Assembly (NCBI GenBank): GCA_049416425.1
Contig: JBMSHD010000020.1
Location: 1-22,663 of the forward strand
Source: JBMSHD01 sp049416425
Lineage (GTDB): Bacteria > Pseudomonadota > Gammaproteobacteria > Francisellales > Francisellaceae
Length of the DNA: 22,663 nucleotides
Direction of reading: 5' to 3'
Part shown: positions 15,932 through 22,663 of the stretch, in pieces
Layout of the letters: the number at the start of each line of letters is the position of its first letter
Position numbering within the stretch: the first letter of the stretch is position 1
Translations under genes and position numbers: made by a program
The notes under the pieces: generated by a model
Database searches by the model: none
Told to the model about the DNA's origin: nothing
Seen by the model: only the letters and a program-made list of their open reading frames with translations

Positions 15932-16996
15932 ATGATGAGACAGAAAGGAAGAGCTGCGGCTGGATTGTTGATGACTCCTCTGATGGTGATGCTATCGGGG
16001 TGCAGCATGATTAATCATTATCTTGAATCCTGGCAGTCACCGGCGCCTGTGGTGTCTGGTAATCTTCAGCAAGATGCATCAGCAGGCGTCAAGTCAGGGC
16101 AGGACTATAATCAGCCGGCAAGGCCTGTTGTTAACACCGAAGCAGCGCCGGTAGAAAATAGCTCATCATCAATATCTTCTTATAATACAGGCGGCAAAGA
16201 TGAGATCGATACCCAATTTGCCGACCAGGAAACCAGCGCCGTTAACATTGATGTGGCGAGACGAAGCTGGTCAGCAGTCGATGGTATCTATACCGTTAAA
16301 CCGGGAGACTCTCTTTTGGCCATCGCCGAAGGATTCCATGTGACCTTGGCCGATTTACAGAAGTGGAATGCCATTTCCGAGCCTAGTCTGATCAATATTG
16401 GGCAGAAAATTCGGGTTGTGGTGCCGGACTCAGGCGAGCAGATGCCAAAGATATCGACCAAAATCGCTTCTCATAAAGAGCCGTCTGTGGTGGCTGTCAA
16501 GAAGGCGGTGCCGATGACAGAAAATAGAACGCCATCAAAAGTCACAACGGGTAAAGCGATTAAATCTGAAGTGGTTGATGTTTCGACTGAGTCAACTGTT
16601 GATAAACAGCTCTTGATACCGCAGGGAAATAACGTCAATGGCATAGACTGGCGTTGGCCTTTGGCGATTCGTGGTGAATTTACGGCCGGCTCATCATCTT
16701 CACCATTGAATATTGCCGTGGCTGTCAACACAGCGGTCTATGCAGCCGCATCGGGTCAGGTTCTTTATGCCGGTGTTGGTACTGGAGGCTATGGAAAGAT
16801 GGTGATTTTGAGCCATGATAATGGATTTTTATCCGCCTATGGTAATCTGGTGAGTGTTGATGTCAAGGAAGGGCAAACGCTTAAAAAGGGACAACTTCTG
16901 GGAGCGGTTGGCAAGTATAATGGCGTTTCCGCTTTAAGCTTTGAAATCCGGCAAGATGGCCAACTGCAGAATTTAAACCTGTTTTATCGCTTTTAA
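15932..16996 (+). CDS. LysM/LytM-domain lipoprotein, NlpD-like (degenerate M23 domain)
   Basis: The 354-residue product has a lipoprotein signal (residues 1-23, lipobox LSGC, Cys24 with Ser at +2, predicting the outer membrane), a low-complexity linker and a LysM domain (about 120-163, YTVKPGDSLLAIAEGFHV). A second linker leads to a LytM/M23 fold (about 241-354) beginning WRWPLAI. The zinc ligands of active M23 peptidases are lost: the HxxxD, HxH and HLHFE positions read NIAVAV, SAYGN and LSFEIR. That matches amidase activators NlpD/EnvC rather than an enzyme. The ATG at 15932 was chosen because GGAG lies six bases upstream; earlier in-frame ATGs (15899, 15920) are poorer. It shares four bases with convergent yggX. 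nlpD is usually next to pcm and rpoS, which are not here. Confidence 0.88.
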   Translation: MMRQKGRAAAGLLMTPLMVMLSGCSMINHYLESWQSPAPVVSGNLQQDASAGVKSGQDYNQPARPVVNTEAAPVENSSSSISSYNTGGKDEIDTQFADQETSAVNIDVARRSWSAVDGIYTVKPGDSLLAIAEGFHVTLADLQKWNAISEPSLINIGQKIRVVVPDSGEQMPKISTKIASHKEPSVVAVKKAVPMTENRTPSKVTTGKAIKSEVVDVSTESTVDKQLLIPQGNNVNGIDWRWPLAIRGEFTAGSSSSPLNIAVAVNTAVYAAASGQVLYAGVGTGGYGKMVILSHDNGFLSAYGNLVSVDVKEGQTLKKGQLLGAVGKYNGVSALSFEIRQDGQLQNLNLFYRF

Positions 16997-17262
16997 GCTT
17001 CAGGGTTGCTATACGCTTCTGGCTTATCTGACCCTTTGCCAAATAAAAAATTCTCCATTTCAGTAAGCAGAAATTTTCTGGCCTCGGCATCCAGAAGATT
17101 GAGTCGATATTCATTGATAAGGATGGTTTGATGGTCAAGCCATTGACTCCAAGCTTCCTGGGAAATTTCATTGACGATACGCTGTCCAAGACTGCCTGGT
17201 ATGGGAGCGTAGGTCATTTTAGTGCCGGCTTGTTGTCGTTTATGGCAGAATACAGTACTCAT
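16993..17262 (-). CDS. yggX: YggX family Fe(2+)-trafficking protein
   Basis: YggX protects iron-sulfur proteins from oxidative damage and may handle intracellular iron. The 89 residues align well with E. coli YggX (91): MSTVFC with the conserved Cys6, PGSLGQRIVNEISQEAWSQW and QTILINEYRLNLLDAEARKF, then ENFLF. The ATG at 17262 matches the family start; an in-frame ATG three codons upstream (17271) is equally possible and neither has a clear ribosome binding site. tusE lies 99 bases upstream in the same direction. The stop overlaps the stop of the convergent lipoprotein gene in a shared TTAA. Confidence 0.94.
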   Translation of the reverse strand: MSTVFCHKRQQAGTKMTYAPIPGSLGQRIVNEISQEAWSQWLDHQTILINEYRLNLLDAEARKFLLTEMENFLFGKGSDKPEAYSNPEA

Positions 17263-17361
17263 GGGACTCATGTTTTAAAAAAGTTAATGTGTCCGCCATT
17301 GTAGAGAATTATGGTAGATAAGGAAAATAAAAATTTCAAACAGCTGTGGTGACAAAATTGA

Positions 17362-17682
17362 TCAGATACAGCGTTTTGGCTTTGGCAATCCGGCAATTCT
17401 TGCGGCCTGAACGGCAGGTGAGATGGGAAACAGCGATTGTAAATAGAGGCTGTTGCCGATGTTGGCGCCCTGTTTTTCTTTTAAGGATTTAACCAGCAGG
17501 CGGATGGCCGGTGATTGTTGGTGATTTTCATAGTAGCTTCTTAGAAAATGAATCACTTGCCAATGTGCATCGGTTAAGGTGATGTGTTCAATCTCTGCCA
17601 TGGCTGTGGCAAATTCGTGGCTCCACTGTCTGTGATCTTTGAGAAAGCCATTTTTATCGAGTAGATTGTCAAGGTTTAGCAT
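17362..17682 (-). CDS. tusE: TusE/DsrC family sulfur relay protein
   Basis: TusE passes sulfur from TusBCD to MnmA for 2-thiouridine formation at tRNA position 34. The 106 residues match TusE along their length: NGFLKDHRQWSHEFATAMAE, LTDAHWQVIHFLRSYYE, SPAIRLLVKSL and the C-terminal GLPKPKRCI, with the active Cys second from the end. The additional upstream Cys of DsrC proper is absent, which argues for TusE. tusBCD and mnmA are not nearby. The ATG has only a weak upstream signal. Confidence 0.93.
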   Translation of the reverse strand: MLNLDNLLDKNGFLKDHRQWSHEFATAMAEIEHITLTDAHWQVIHFLRSYYENHQQSPAIRLLVKSLKEKQGANIGNSLYLQSLFPISPAVQAARIAGLPKPKRCI

Positions 17683-17816
17683 ATCGATTCAGGGTTGTGT
17701 CTTATGACTATATCATACAGCATATTTATGTGCATTCGCCACAACCTGACGATGGAGATGTTTTAAATTTGATAGAAAATGGACAAAAAAAGCTGGGTGC
17801 CTCGGGCCTCATAATA

Positions 17817-17842
17817 GATTTTGTATATCCATATACAAAATC
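17817..17842. repeat. perfect 12-bp inverted repeat at the edge of a GC-rich noncoding stretch
   Basis: GATTTTGTATAT (17817-17828) and ATATACAAAATC (17831-17842) are perfect inverted copies around a CC centre. A hairpin loop of two bases would be strained, so a protein-binding palindrome or the end of a repeat element is as likely as an RNA hairpin. Confidence 0.6.
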
Positions 17843-18095
17843 GAATCGGCTATCCTCGGCGGCATAAATTTTGCCCGGGACGTCCGCCTCGCCAGCATAC
17901 CTTCACAAATTCACTGCGTTCATTCCGAGCAGGCAACTGTCTCCGATTCTACTCTACGCCTTGGGTACAAGCTGTTTCACAGACTTCGCTCTGGCGCCTA
18001 CGGCACGTCGCTTGCTGTTTACAGCGCAAGACTACCCGGGTCTACTCGACCTCGCGTTCCGCTCTCCATGTCTCGCAGCGAATGAGGTCTTGAAT
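17843..18095. other. GC-richer intergenic element, probably a dispersed repeat or structured RNA
   Basis: The whole gap between tusE and the next gene (17683-18095, 413 bases) has no credible coding gene. From about 17870 to 18090 base composition rises to roughly 55-60% GC, well above the flanking genes. It contains short palindromes: CCCGGG twice, GGCGCC, and GCTGT-TT-ACAGC near 18013-18024. Two overlapping plus-strand frames stay open for 80-90 codons, but neither has a good ribosome binding site or a recognisable domain, and overlapping open frames are expected in GC-rich noncoding sequence. It does not resemble tmRNA, RNase P RNA, 6S or 4.5S RNA by their conserved words. Bases 17683-17816 are AT-rich and hold only a poor candidate tusE promoter. 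Confidence 0.45.
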
Positions 18096-18395
18096 CTAGG
18101 TGCTGGGTTTTGATTTAAGCATGCGTTTATCGAAGTTAACCTCGATATCGCTCACAACACCGGCTTTGTTGATATCCGCTTCAAGCTTGTAGCCGTCCTG
18201 GTCTTTAAATTTAAGCTCCATGCCATTGTCATTGGACTTATAGGGTTCACCGCAGGCGGCTTTTAATTCGCTGACGGTGGTTTTGCCAGCCATGATTGTC
18301 GTGCCGTTACAGCTGACGGAAATGGTGTTGGCAAAGCTCCCGGTTGCGCTTAGAAGCAGAGGCAGACTTAAGATTGCAGGGGTTAGTATTTTCAT
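18096..18395 (-). CDS. small exported (periplasmic) protein, possible DUF2845/BamE-like fold
   Basis: The 99-residue product has a clear signal peptide (1-22, cleavage probably after SFA) and a short mature domain with two Cys (29 and 48) that could form a disulfide. The pattern SCNGTTIMAGKTTVSELKAA then CGEP is reminiscent of DUF2845/SmpA-like proteins, where a G-(S/T) turn is followed by a helix and CGxP; this assignment is by eye and weak. The ATG at 18395 has AGGAG six bases upstream, which rules out the longer in-frame version. The C-terminal residues (KSKPST) run to the edge of the GC-rich element. Function unknown. Confidence 0.75.
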   Translation of the reverse strand: MKILTPAILSLPLLLSATGSFANTISVSCNGTTIMAGKTTVSELKAACGEPYKSNDNGMELKFKDQDGYKLEADINKAGVVSDIEVNFDKRMLKSKPST

Positions 18396-18429
18396 GATTT
18401 TCTCCTGTGTTTTTGAAAAAGACTTCTTC

Positions 18430-18435
18430 AGTATA
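18430..18435 (-). promoter_or_regulatory. candidate -10 of the small exported protein gene
   Basis: TATACT on the minus strand, 35 bases before the ATG at 18395; the hexamer 17 bases upstream (CTGGAA) is a poor -35. It faces away from the rpsP promoter. Confidence 0.35.
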
Positions 18436-18465
18436 GTCAAGCGGGTGAAAAATTCCAGAAACAGA

Positions 18466-18494
18466 TTGAACTGATGATGGCATTATTATATAAT
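18466..18494 (+). promoter_or_regulatory. strong sigma70 promoter of the rpsP operon
   Basis: TTGAAC (18466-18471) and a consensus TATAAT (18489-18494) are separated by 17 bases. The sequence right after the -10 is GC-rich (CGGCGGGC), a discriminator typical of stringently controlled ribosomal promoters. The predicted leader to the rpsP ATG is about 87 bases. Confidence 0.75.
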
Positions 18495-18587
18495 CGGCGG
18501 GCTTGTCGATGATATGTCGGTAAGAACAGAGCAACAATAAACAGCAATGTCCGTGTAAACAGACGCTAAACAAAACTGGAGTAAGTA

Positions 18588-18863
18588 ATGGTTACAATCC
18601 GCATGGCCAGAGGTGGCGCAAAAAAACGTCCTTTTTATCGCATCGTCGTGACAAATTCGCGCAGTCCACGTGATGGTCGTTTTATCGAGAGAATCGGTTT
18701 TTTTAATCCGCTGGCTAAAGAGCACGAGGAAAAATTACGTATTGATTTGGATCGTGTTGACTATTGGGTGAAAAATGGAGCTCAAATGTCTGATCGCATC
18801 AAAAGCTTTGTTAAAAATGCAAAAAAAGCGCAAGCAGCAGAAGCGGTTGTTGTTGCAGAGTAA
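18588..18863 (+). CDS. rpsP: 30S ribosomal protein S16
   Basis: S16 is an early-binding 30S assembly protein. The 91 residues begin MVTIRMARGGAKKRPFYRIV, followed by SPRDGRFIERIGFFNP and DRVDYWVKNGAQMSD, the diagnostic S16 sequence, with an Ala/Val-rich tail. GGAG lies six bases before the ATG. It is first in the operon; ffh, its frequent upstream neighbour, is absent here. Confidence 0.97.
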   Translation: MVTIRMARGGAKKRPFYRIVVTNSRSPRDGRFIERIGFFNPLAKEHEEKLRIDLDRVDYWVKNGAQMSDRIKSFVKNAKKAQAAEAVVVAE

Positions 18864-18884
18864 GCATAAAAGCTAAATTAAAAC

Positions 18885-18907
18885 AGCGCGCCTTCGGGCG
18901 CGTTTTT
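18885..18907 (+). terminator. terminator/attenuator between rpsP and rimM
   Basis: The GC stem CGCGCC (18887-18892) / GGCGCG (18897-18902) has a TTCG tetraloop, can be extended by two weaker pairs, and is followed by TTTTT (18903-18907). It lies 24 bases after rpsP and 17 bases before rimM. It probably stops part of the transcripts so that S16 is made in excess over RimM and TrmD. Confidence 0.85.
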
Positions 18908-18924
18908 GTTTAATTGAGGTAAAC

Positions 18925-19458
18925 GTGAGAAATCTCGTCATGTCACAGAAGATGGTTCCTATCGCTAAAATTGGTGCGCCTTATCGGTTAAAGGGAGAGC
19001 TGAAACTCTACCTGTTATCCGATACGACCACGATAGAGGATGCTCTGGATTATGGAGCCTGGTCGCTTAAGAAGGCTAATTCTGATCAGTGGCAGCTATT
19101 AAGCGGTGAACAGGTTTATCGCTTAGGGCAGAAGTTGTTGATTCAGTTTCCGGGCGTTGACAGCAGAGAGCTGGCATCGTCATTGACCAACGGCTTAATT
19201 GGTGTGCCGCGTGATGCATTGAAAGCGGTCGAAAAAGATGAATATTATTGGTCGGATCTCATCGGCATGCAGGTTATCAATCACCAGGGCGATGATTTTG
19301 GCATTATCAGCAATATTCTTGAAACCGGTGCCAATGAGGTTTTGTGCTGCACGAAAGGTGATGAGGAGTATCTGATTCCTTTTGTGCAGCAATACGTCAT
19401 TTCGGTAGATAACGATAAAAATCAGATTCTTGTCGATTGGCAATATGACTATCTGTGA
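18925..19458 (+). CDS. rimM: 16S rRNA processing/maturation factor RimM
   Basis: RimM assists maturation of the 30S head and binds S19. The 177 residues show an N-terminal RimM beta-barrel (about 10-90, beginning VPIAKIGAPYRLKGELKLYL) and a PRC-barrel (about 100-175) with YYWSDLIGMQV and LIPFVQQYV. The GTG start is supported by GAGGT five bases before it; the internal ATG five codons later has no ribosome binding site. It is followed by trmD after 3 bases, so the two are probably translationally coupled. Confidence 0.95.
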   Translation: MRNLVMSQKMVPIAKIGAPYRLKGELKLYLLSDTTTIEDALDYGAWSLKKANSDQWQLLSGEQVYRLGQKLLIQFPGVDSRELASSLTNGLIGVPRDALKAVEKDEYYWSDLIGMQVINHQGDDFGIISNILETGANEVLCCTKGDEEYLIPFVQQYVISVDNDKNQILVDWQYDYL

Positions 19459-19461
19459 GCG

Positions 19462-20217
19462 ATGATGAAATTTACAGCTATCTCTATCTTTCCAGAAATG
19501 TTTATGGCGCTTTCTGCTTATGGCGTCAGCGCGCGTGCCTGTGATAGAGGGATCGTTGAGATTAATGTCATCAATCCGCGTGATTTTTCCAATAATAACT
19601 ATCGGCGTATCGATGACCGTCCCTTTGGTGGCGGTCCGGGTATGCTTATGCAGTATGAGCCTTTGGCTAAATCGATAGAGATGGCAAAAAAAGCTTTATC
19701 GAAAAACGTAAAAGTTGTATACTTGTCGCCCCAGGGCAGACCTTTGACGCAAGATAAAGTTAAAGCCTTTGCCAAAGAGGATGACTTAATCCTCTTGTGT
19801 GGACGATATGAAGGTATCGATGAACGCTTGATTGAGTCGCATGTCGATGAAGATATTTCAATGGGTGATTACGTCTTAAGTGGCGGAGAATTGCCGGCCA
19901 TGGTATTGATGGATAGTATTATCCGTTTGCTGCCAGGCGTGTTGAATCATGCGGAATCGGCCGTTGAAGATTCATTCTATGATCATCTTCTGGATTGCCC
20001 TCACTATACACGGCCGGAAATTCTTGAGGATGGACGTCGTGTGCCTGAGGTGTTGTTATCTGGAGATCATAAACGAATTGCCAGCTGGCGGCATCAGCAG
20101 AAATTGATACGAACCTATCAACGACGTAAAGACTTGTTAACATGCCTCTGTCTGTCGGATAAAGATAAAAAATGGCTTGATGAGATGACCGATGAAACGG
20201 ATGGTCGAATCAAATAA
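19462..20217 (+). CDS. trmD: tRNA (guanine-N1)-methyltransferase TrmD
   Basis: TrmD methylates G37 next to the anticodon, preventing +1 frameshifting. The 251 residues include SIFPEMF (8-14), RPFGGGPGMLMQ (53-64), the knotted SAM site YLSPQGRPLTQ (87-97), LCGRYEGIDERL (112-123) and GDYVLSGGELPAM (135-147), then DSFYDHLLDCPHYTRPE with the catalytic Asp at 170. Length equals the family norm. Either of two adjacent ATGs (19462, 19465) could be used; the ribosome binding site is weak, fitting coupling to rimM. Confidence 0.97.
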   Translation: MMKFTAISIFPEMFMALSAYGVSARACDRGIVEINVINPRDFSNNNYRRIDDRPFGGGPGMLMQYEPLAKSIEMAKKALSKNVKVVYLSPQGRPLTQDKVKAFAKEDDLILLCGRYEGIDERLIESHVDEDISMGDYVLSGGELPAMVLMDSIIRLLPGVLNHAESAVEDSFYDHLLDCPHYTRPEILEDGRRVPEVLLSGDHKRIASWRHQQKLIRTYQRRKDLLTCLCLSDKDKKWLDEMTDETDGRIK

Positions 20218-20248
20218 TCGACAGAGTATGCATAATTTGGAGAATAAA

Positions 20249-20596
20249 ATGAAAAATAAATATCTTGAATTGGTCGAGAAAGAACAGCTGAGATCGGATC
20301 TTCCTGAGTTTCGTCCCGGTGATTCCGTAACGGTCAATGTTTGGGTAAAAGAAGGTGAGAAGTCCCGTATTCAAGCTTTTAAAGGCTTTGTGCTGAGAAT
20401 CAAAAAACGTGGCATTAACTCGGCATTCACCGTCAGAAAAATGTCTGGTGGTGAAGGGGTAGAGCGTACGTTTCAAACGCATAGCCCAATTATCGAAAGC
20501 GTTGTCGTCGAAAGGCGTGCCAGAGTGCGTCGTGCCAAACTTTACTATATGCGTGGACGTACCGGTAAAGCGGCAAGAATCAGAGAAAAGGTATAA
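20249..20596 (+). CDS. rplS: 50S ribosomal protein L19
   Basis: L19 lies at the 30S-50S interface. The 115 residues equal the E. coli length and contain FRPGDSVTVNVWVKEG, RIQAFKGFVL, the VERTFQTHSP box and a basic C-terminus RRAKLYYMRGRTGKAARI. The ATG at 20249 was chosen over an earlier in-frame ATG inside trmD because GGAG lies six bases upstream and the family begins here. The intergenic space to trmD is 31 bases with no terminator. Confidence 0.97.
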   Translation: MKNKYLELVEKEQLRSDLPEFRPGDSVTVNVWVKEGEKSRIQAFKGFVLRIKKRGINSAFTVRKMSGGEGVERTFQTHSPIIESVVVERRARVRRAKLYYMRGRTGKAARIREKV

Positions 20597-20618
20597 TTTC
20601 TGAATCACGAGTAAGAAG

Positions 20619-21506
20619 ATGCAATCAACGGATGATTTCATCGATTCATTTCTAAATGATATCTGGTTGGGCGAGGGTTTGAGTCAGAATACCCTTGCCG
20701 CCTATCGAACCGATTTATCACAACTTTCCCAATTTTATCCTTCCCAATCTTTAAGCGCATTATCTTTGGATGATCTCGAGCGCTTTTTAACAAAACGTAT
20801 GGAAAAGGGGTATTGTGCCCGCTCCAATGCCAGAATGATTTCAACTTTACGGAAATTTTATCATTGGCTGGTCAGTCAACGTCATCTAACTGATGATCCT
20901 TCCCAGAAGCTGATCATGCCAAAGCTTGGTCTATCATTGCCTAAAGATTTGAGTGAAGAAGATGTGAATTGTCTGCTTGAGGCGCCTGATTTAAACAGCG
21001 ATATTGGTCTTCGTGATAAAGCTATGCTTGAGCTGTTATATGCGACGGGACTTCGTATCAGTGAGCTTATTTCACTGAATTTATCGAATATTAATCTCAA
21101 TCAGGGTGTGGTCAGAGTCTTAGGCAAAGGTGCAAAAGAGCGACTGCTGCCAACCGGTGAATATGCCTTGGAATATTTGCAACGCTATCTTTCTGAAGTG
21201 CGAGATGGCTGGCTTAAAGGACTGAAATCCGATGAGGTGTTTATCACTAACAGACAAAAGAAGATGACGCGTCAAAGCTTTTGGTATCGTATCAAACATT
21301 ATCTTGCCGAGACCGCTATCAATAAAAACGTCTCACCGCATACATTGCGACATGCCTTTGCCACACACCTTTTAAATCACGGTGCTGATTTAAGATCGGT
21401 ACAAATGCTGCTTGGACACTCCAGTGTCTCGACAACGACGATTTATACGCATATTTCTCAGGTGAGATTGATGAATCTCTATAAACAGCATCATCCGAGA
21501 GCCTGA
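20619..21506 (+). CDS. xerD: site-specific tyrosine recombinase XerD
   Basis: XerD with XerC resolves chromosome dimers at dif during division. The 295 residues have an N-terminal SAM-like core-binding domain (about 5-90) and the catalytic domain with Arg146 (TGLRISEL), Lys in GKGAKERLLP (170/173), His241 and Arg244 (HTLRHAFATH), His267 (LLGHSS) and Tyr276 (TTIYTH). The C-terminal HHPRA is diagnostic for XerD over XerC. It follows rplS after 22 bases and is probably carried on the same transcript; xerD is more often found beside dsbC/recJ, although a recJ homologue lies elsewhere in this window. Confidence 0.94.
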   Translation: MQSTDDFIDSFLNDIWLGEGLSQNTLAAYRTDLSQLSQFYPSQSLSALSLDDLERFLTKRMEKGYCARSNARMISTLRKFYHWLVSQRHLTDDPSQKLIMPKLGLSLPKDLSEEDVNCLLEAPDLNSDIGLRDKAMLELLYATGLRISELISLNLSNINLNQGVVRVLGKGAKERLLPTGEYALEYLQRYLSEVRDGWLKGLKSDEVFITNRQKKMTRQSFWYRIKHYLAETAINKNVSPHTLRHAFATHLLNHGADLRSVQMLLGHSSVSTTTIYTHISQVRLMNLYKQHHPRA

Positions 21507-21539
21507 CAACCAAGTTCGATTGAAGGAGTGTTCATTATT

Positions 21540-22634
21540 ATGAAAGCAGAAAAAAAGGATTTATTGAAGGTTTCCGTGTTGTCGGGAATGGGGGGCATGC
21601 TTGAGTTTTATGATTTTATTCTCTACATGTTATTTTCATCGCAGATTGCCGCGGCTTTTTTTGCCGATATTCAATCGCTGATGGTAAAAAATTTAATTGT
21701 TATTGCTGTCTTTTCCATTGCTTATATTCTCAGACCCATCGGCGGATTTTTGATTGGTTGGATGGGTGACAATATCGGACGCAAAAAAAGCTTTTCCTTT
21801 ACCATTCTTTTGATGGGAGCTTGTGTGTTTTTGATGGGAGTGATGCCAACCTATGCGCAAATTGGGTTGGCAGCACCGATTTTGTTTATTGCATTGCGTA
21901 TCGTTCAGGGGCTGGCCTTGGGTGGCGAATTGCCTGGAGCCATCGTGTTTGTCTATGAATCGGTTGAAAAAAAAGGCGTCGCGCTTGGCATCGTGTTTGG
22001 CATGGTATTTTGTGGTTTTCTGTTGGGAGATATTATGAGCATTGTGATTCATGGTATTTTTGGAGAATATGCCTGGCGCGCGGCCTTTATCAGTGGTTCT
22101 GTCGTGGCATTTATCGGCTTTTATATTCGCCAAAGACTCCATGAAACAATGATGTTTAAGACATTGGAACAAAAACAACGTTTTCCTTTAGCCGTCTTGT
22201 TAAAGGAGCATTTAAGAGCACAGATTGGTGCCATATTTTGTGTGATTCTGGTCGCTTTTGATGGCGTGATGGTACTTTTGTATTTGCCAAAATACCTGAT
22301 CACACATCTTCATTATGGTGGCGATATGCTGAGCTTGATTGTCATCACCAGTTCAGTGGTGAATGTCGTTATTTTGTTTTTAGCAAGTTGGGCAACCGAT
22401 TATATTAATTATCGTCGCCTATACACGATTACGGCGGCGCTGTTAATTATTTTGTCTTATCCGGCATTTGTATTGATAAATCAGGGGCAATTTATAAGTC
22501 TTTTGATTGGTATGCTGATCATTTCCGCCTTTCCCTCCATTATCACGGGTATTTTTATGCGAATCCTGTGTGAGTCTTTTCCCACAGCGATTCGCTTTTC
22601 AGGGGTTGCTATTCCCAAGTTGGTAAATTATTGA
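21540..22634 (+). CDS. MFS transporter of the MHS (metabolite:H+ symporter) family, C-terminally truncated
   Basis: The 364 residues show about ten membrane helices and the MHS hallmarks: GMLEFYDFILY near residues 19-29, the loop 2-3 motif GWMGDNIGRKKS (about 74-85), QGLALGGELPGA and the loop 8-9 motif DYINYRR. Relatives (ProP, KgtP, ShiA types) carry osmolytes, dicarboxylates or shikimate, so the substrate is unknown. The protein is broken: FPTAIRFSGVAI matches the conserved motif before the last two helices, but the next codons give PKLVNY and a stop. Around 60-70 residues are lacking, and no other frame in the remaining 29 bases restores them. The ATG at 21540 has AGGAG eleven bases upstream. 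It follows xerD by 33 bases. Confidence 0.85.
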   Translation: MKAEKKDLLKVSVLSGMGGMLEFYDFILYMLFSSQIAAAFFADIQSLMVKNLIVIAVFSIAYILRPIGGFLIGWMGDNIGRKKSFSFTILLMGACVFLMGVMPTYAQIGLAAPILFIALRIVQGLALGGELPGAIVFVYESVEKKGVALGIVFGMVFCGFLLGDIMSIVIHGIFGEYAWRAAFISGSVVAFIGFYIRQRLHETMMFKTLEQKQRFPLAVLLKEHLRAQIGAIFCVILVAFDGVMVLLYLPKYLITHLHYGGDMLSLIVITSSVVNVVILFLASWATDYINYRRLYTITAALLIILSYPAFVLINQGQFISLLIGMLIISAFPSIITGIFMRILCESFPTAIRFSGVAIPKLVNY

Positions 22635-22663
22635 TTAAATGTTCATCAAAATACTCTTTTTTC

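Noticed and set aside
16997..17020. Similarity of GGGTTGCTAT near 17004 and GGGGTTGCTAT near 22603 as a shared insertion-sequence end
   Set aside because: The match is about ten bases, lies inside two coding regions (yggX antisense and the MFS motif) and does not extend on either side; chance is sufficient.
17821..18113. Two overlapping plus-strand open frames of 80-90 codons in the GC-rich gap
   Set aside because: No ribosome binding site, no recognisable domain, many Arg/Ser/Leu codons of the kind seen in GC-rich noncoding DNA, and the two frames overlap almost completely.

Overview
The window is a gene-dense, moderately AT-rich bacterial chromosome segment, almost certainly from a gammaproteobacterium. 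The evidence is the set of housekeeping genes (epmA, yggX, tusE, an rpsP-rimM-trmD-rplS block, a six-repeat rpsA of E. coli type) and their protein sequences. Several usual gammaproteobacterial linkages are broken: ftsI lies outside a dcw cluster, obg has no rplU-rpmA in front, and rpsA sits beside dnaX. An XerD-type recombinase following rplS, together with an MHS-family transporter, suggests a relative of the Francisella/Piscirickettsia/Legionella side of the class. That placement is an inference of low confidence.

Region 1 (1-3617) holds part of a peptide-maturation (RiPP-like) locus. A leftward operon encodes an HPr-kinase-like protein, a PqqD-type peptide chaperone and an ABC exporter. 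Converging on it is the C-terminal part of an NTP_transf_5 nucleotidyltransferase whose N-terminal part is missing or out of frame. This combination is known from lasso-peptide clusters of the paeninodin kind, but no precursor, cyclase or protease is inside the window.

Region 2 (3690-9268) carries leftward trmB and an FtsN-like SPOR protein. Rightward from a good sigma70 promoter come an AI-2E/PerM family membrane protein, a divergent RecJ, and epmA, whose start overlaps the recJ stop.

Region 3 (9273-14710) is leftward: dnaX, rpsA with its own promoter and a clear terminator, then a class B penicillin-binding protein of FtsI type.

Region 4 (14711-17682) has obg and a LysM/LytM lipoprotein on the plus strand, convergent with yggX and tusE. 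A perfect 10-bp inverted repeat lies in the obg promoter region.

Region 5 (17683-18587) includes a 413-base stretch without a credible gene. It holds a perfect 12-bp inverted repeat followed by about 250 bases of distinctly GC-richer sequence that looks like an intergenic repeat or structured RNA. After it come a small exported protein and divergent promoters.

Region 6 (18588-22634) is the ribosome/tRNA-maturation operon rpsP-(attenuator)-rimM-trmD-rplS, followed by xerD and an MHS-type MFS transporter. The transporter is cut short inside a conserved motif just before the window ends.

No tRNA, rRNA, CRISPR array or intact insertion sequence was seen.
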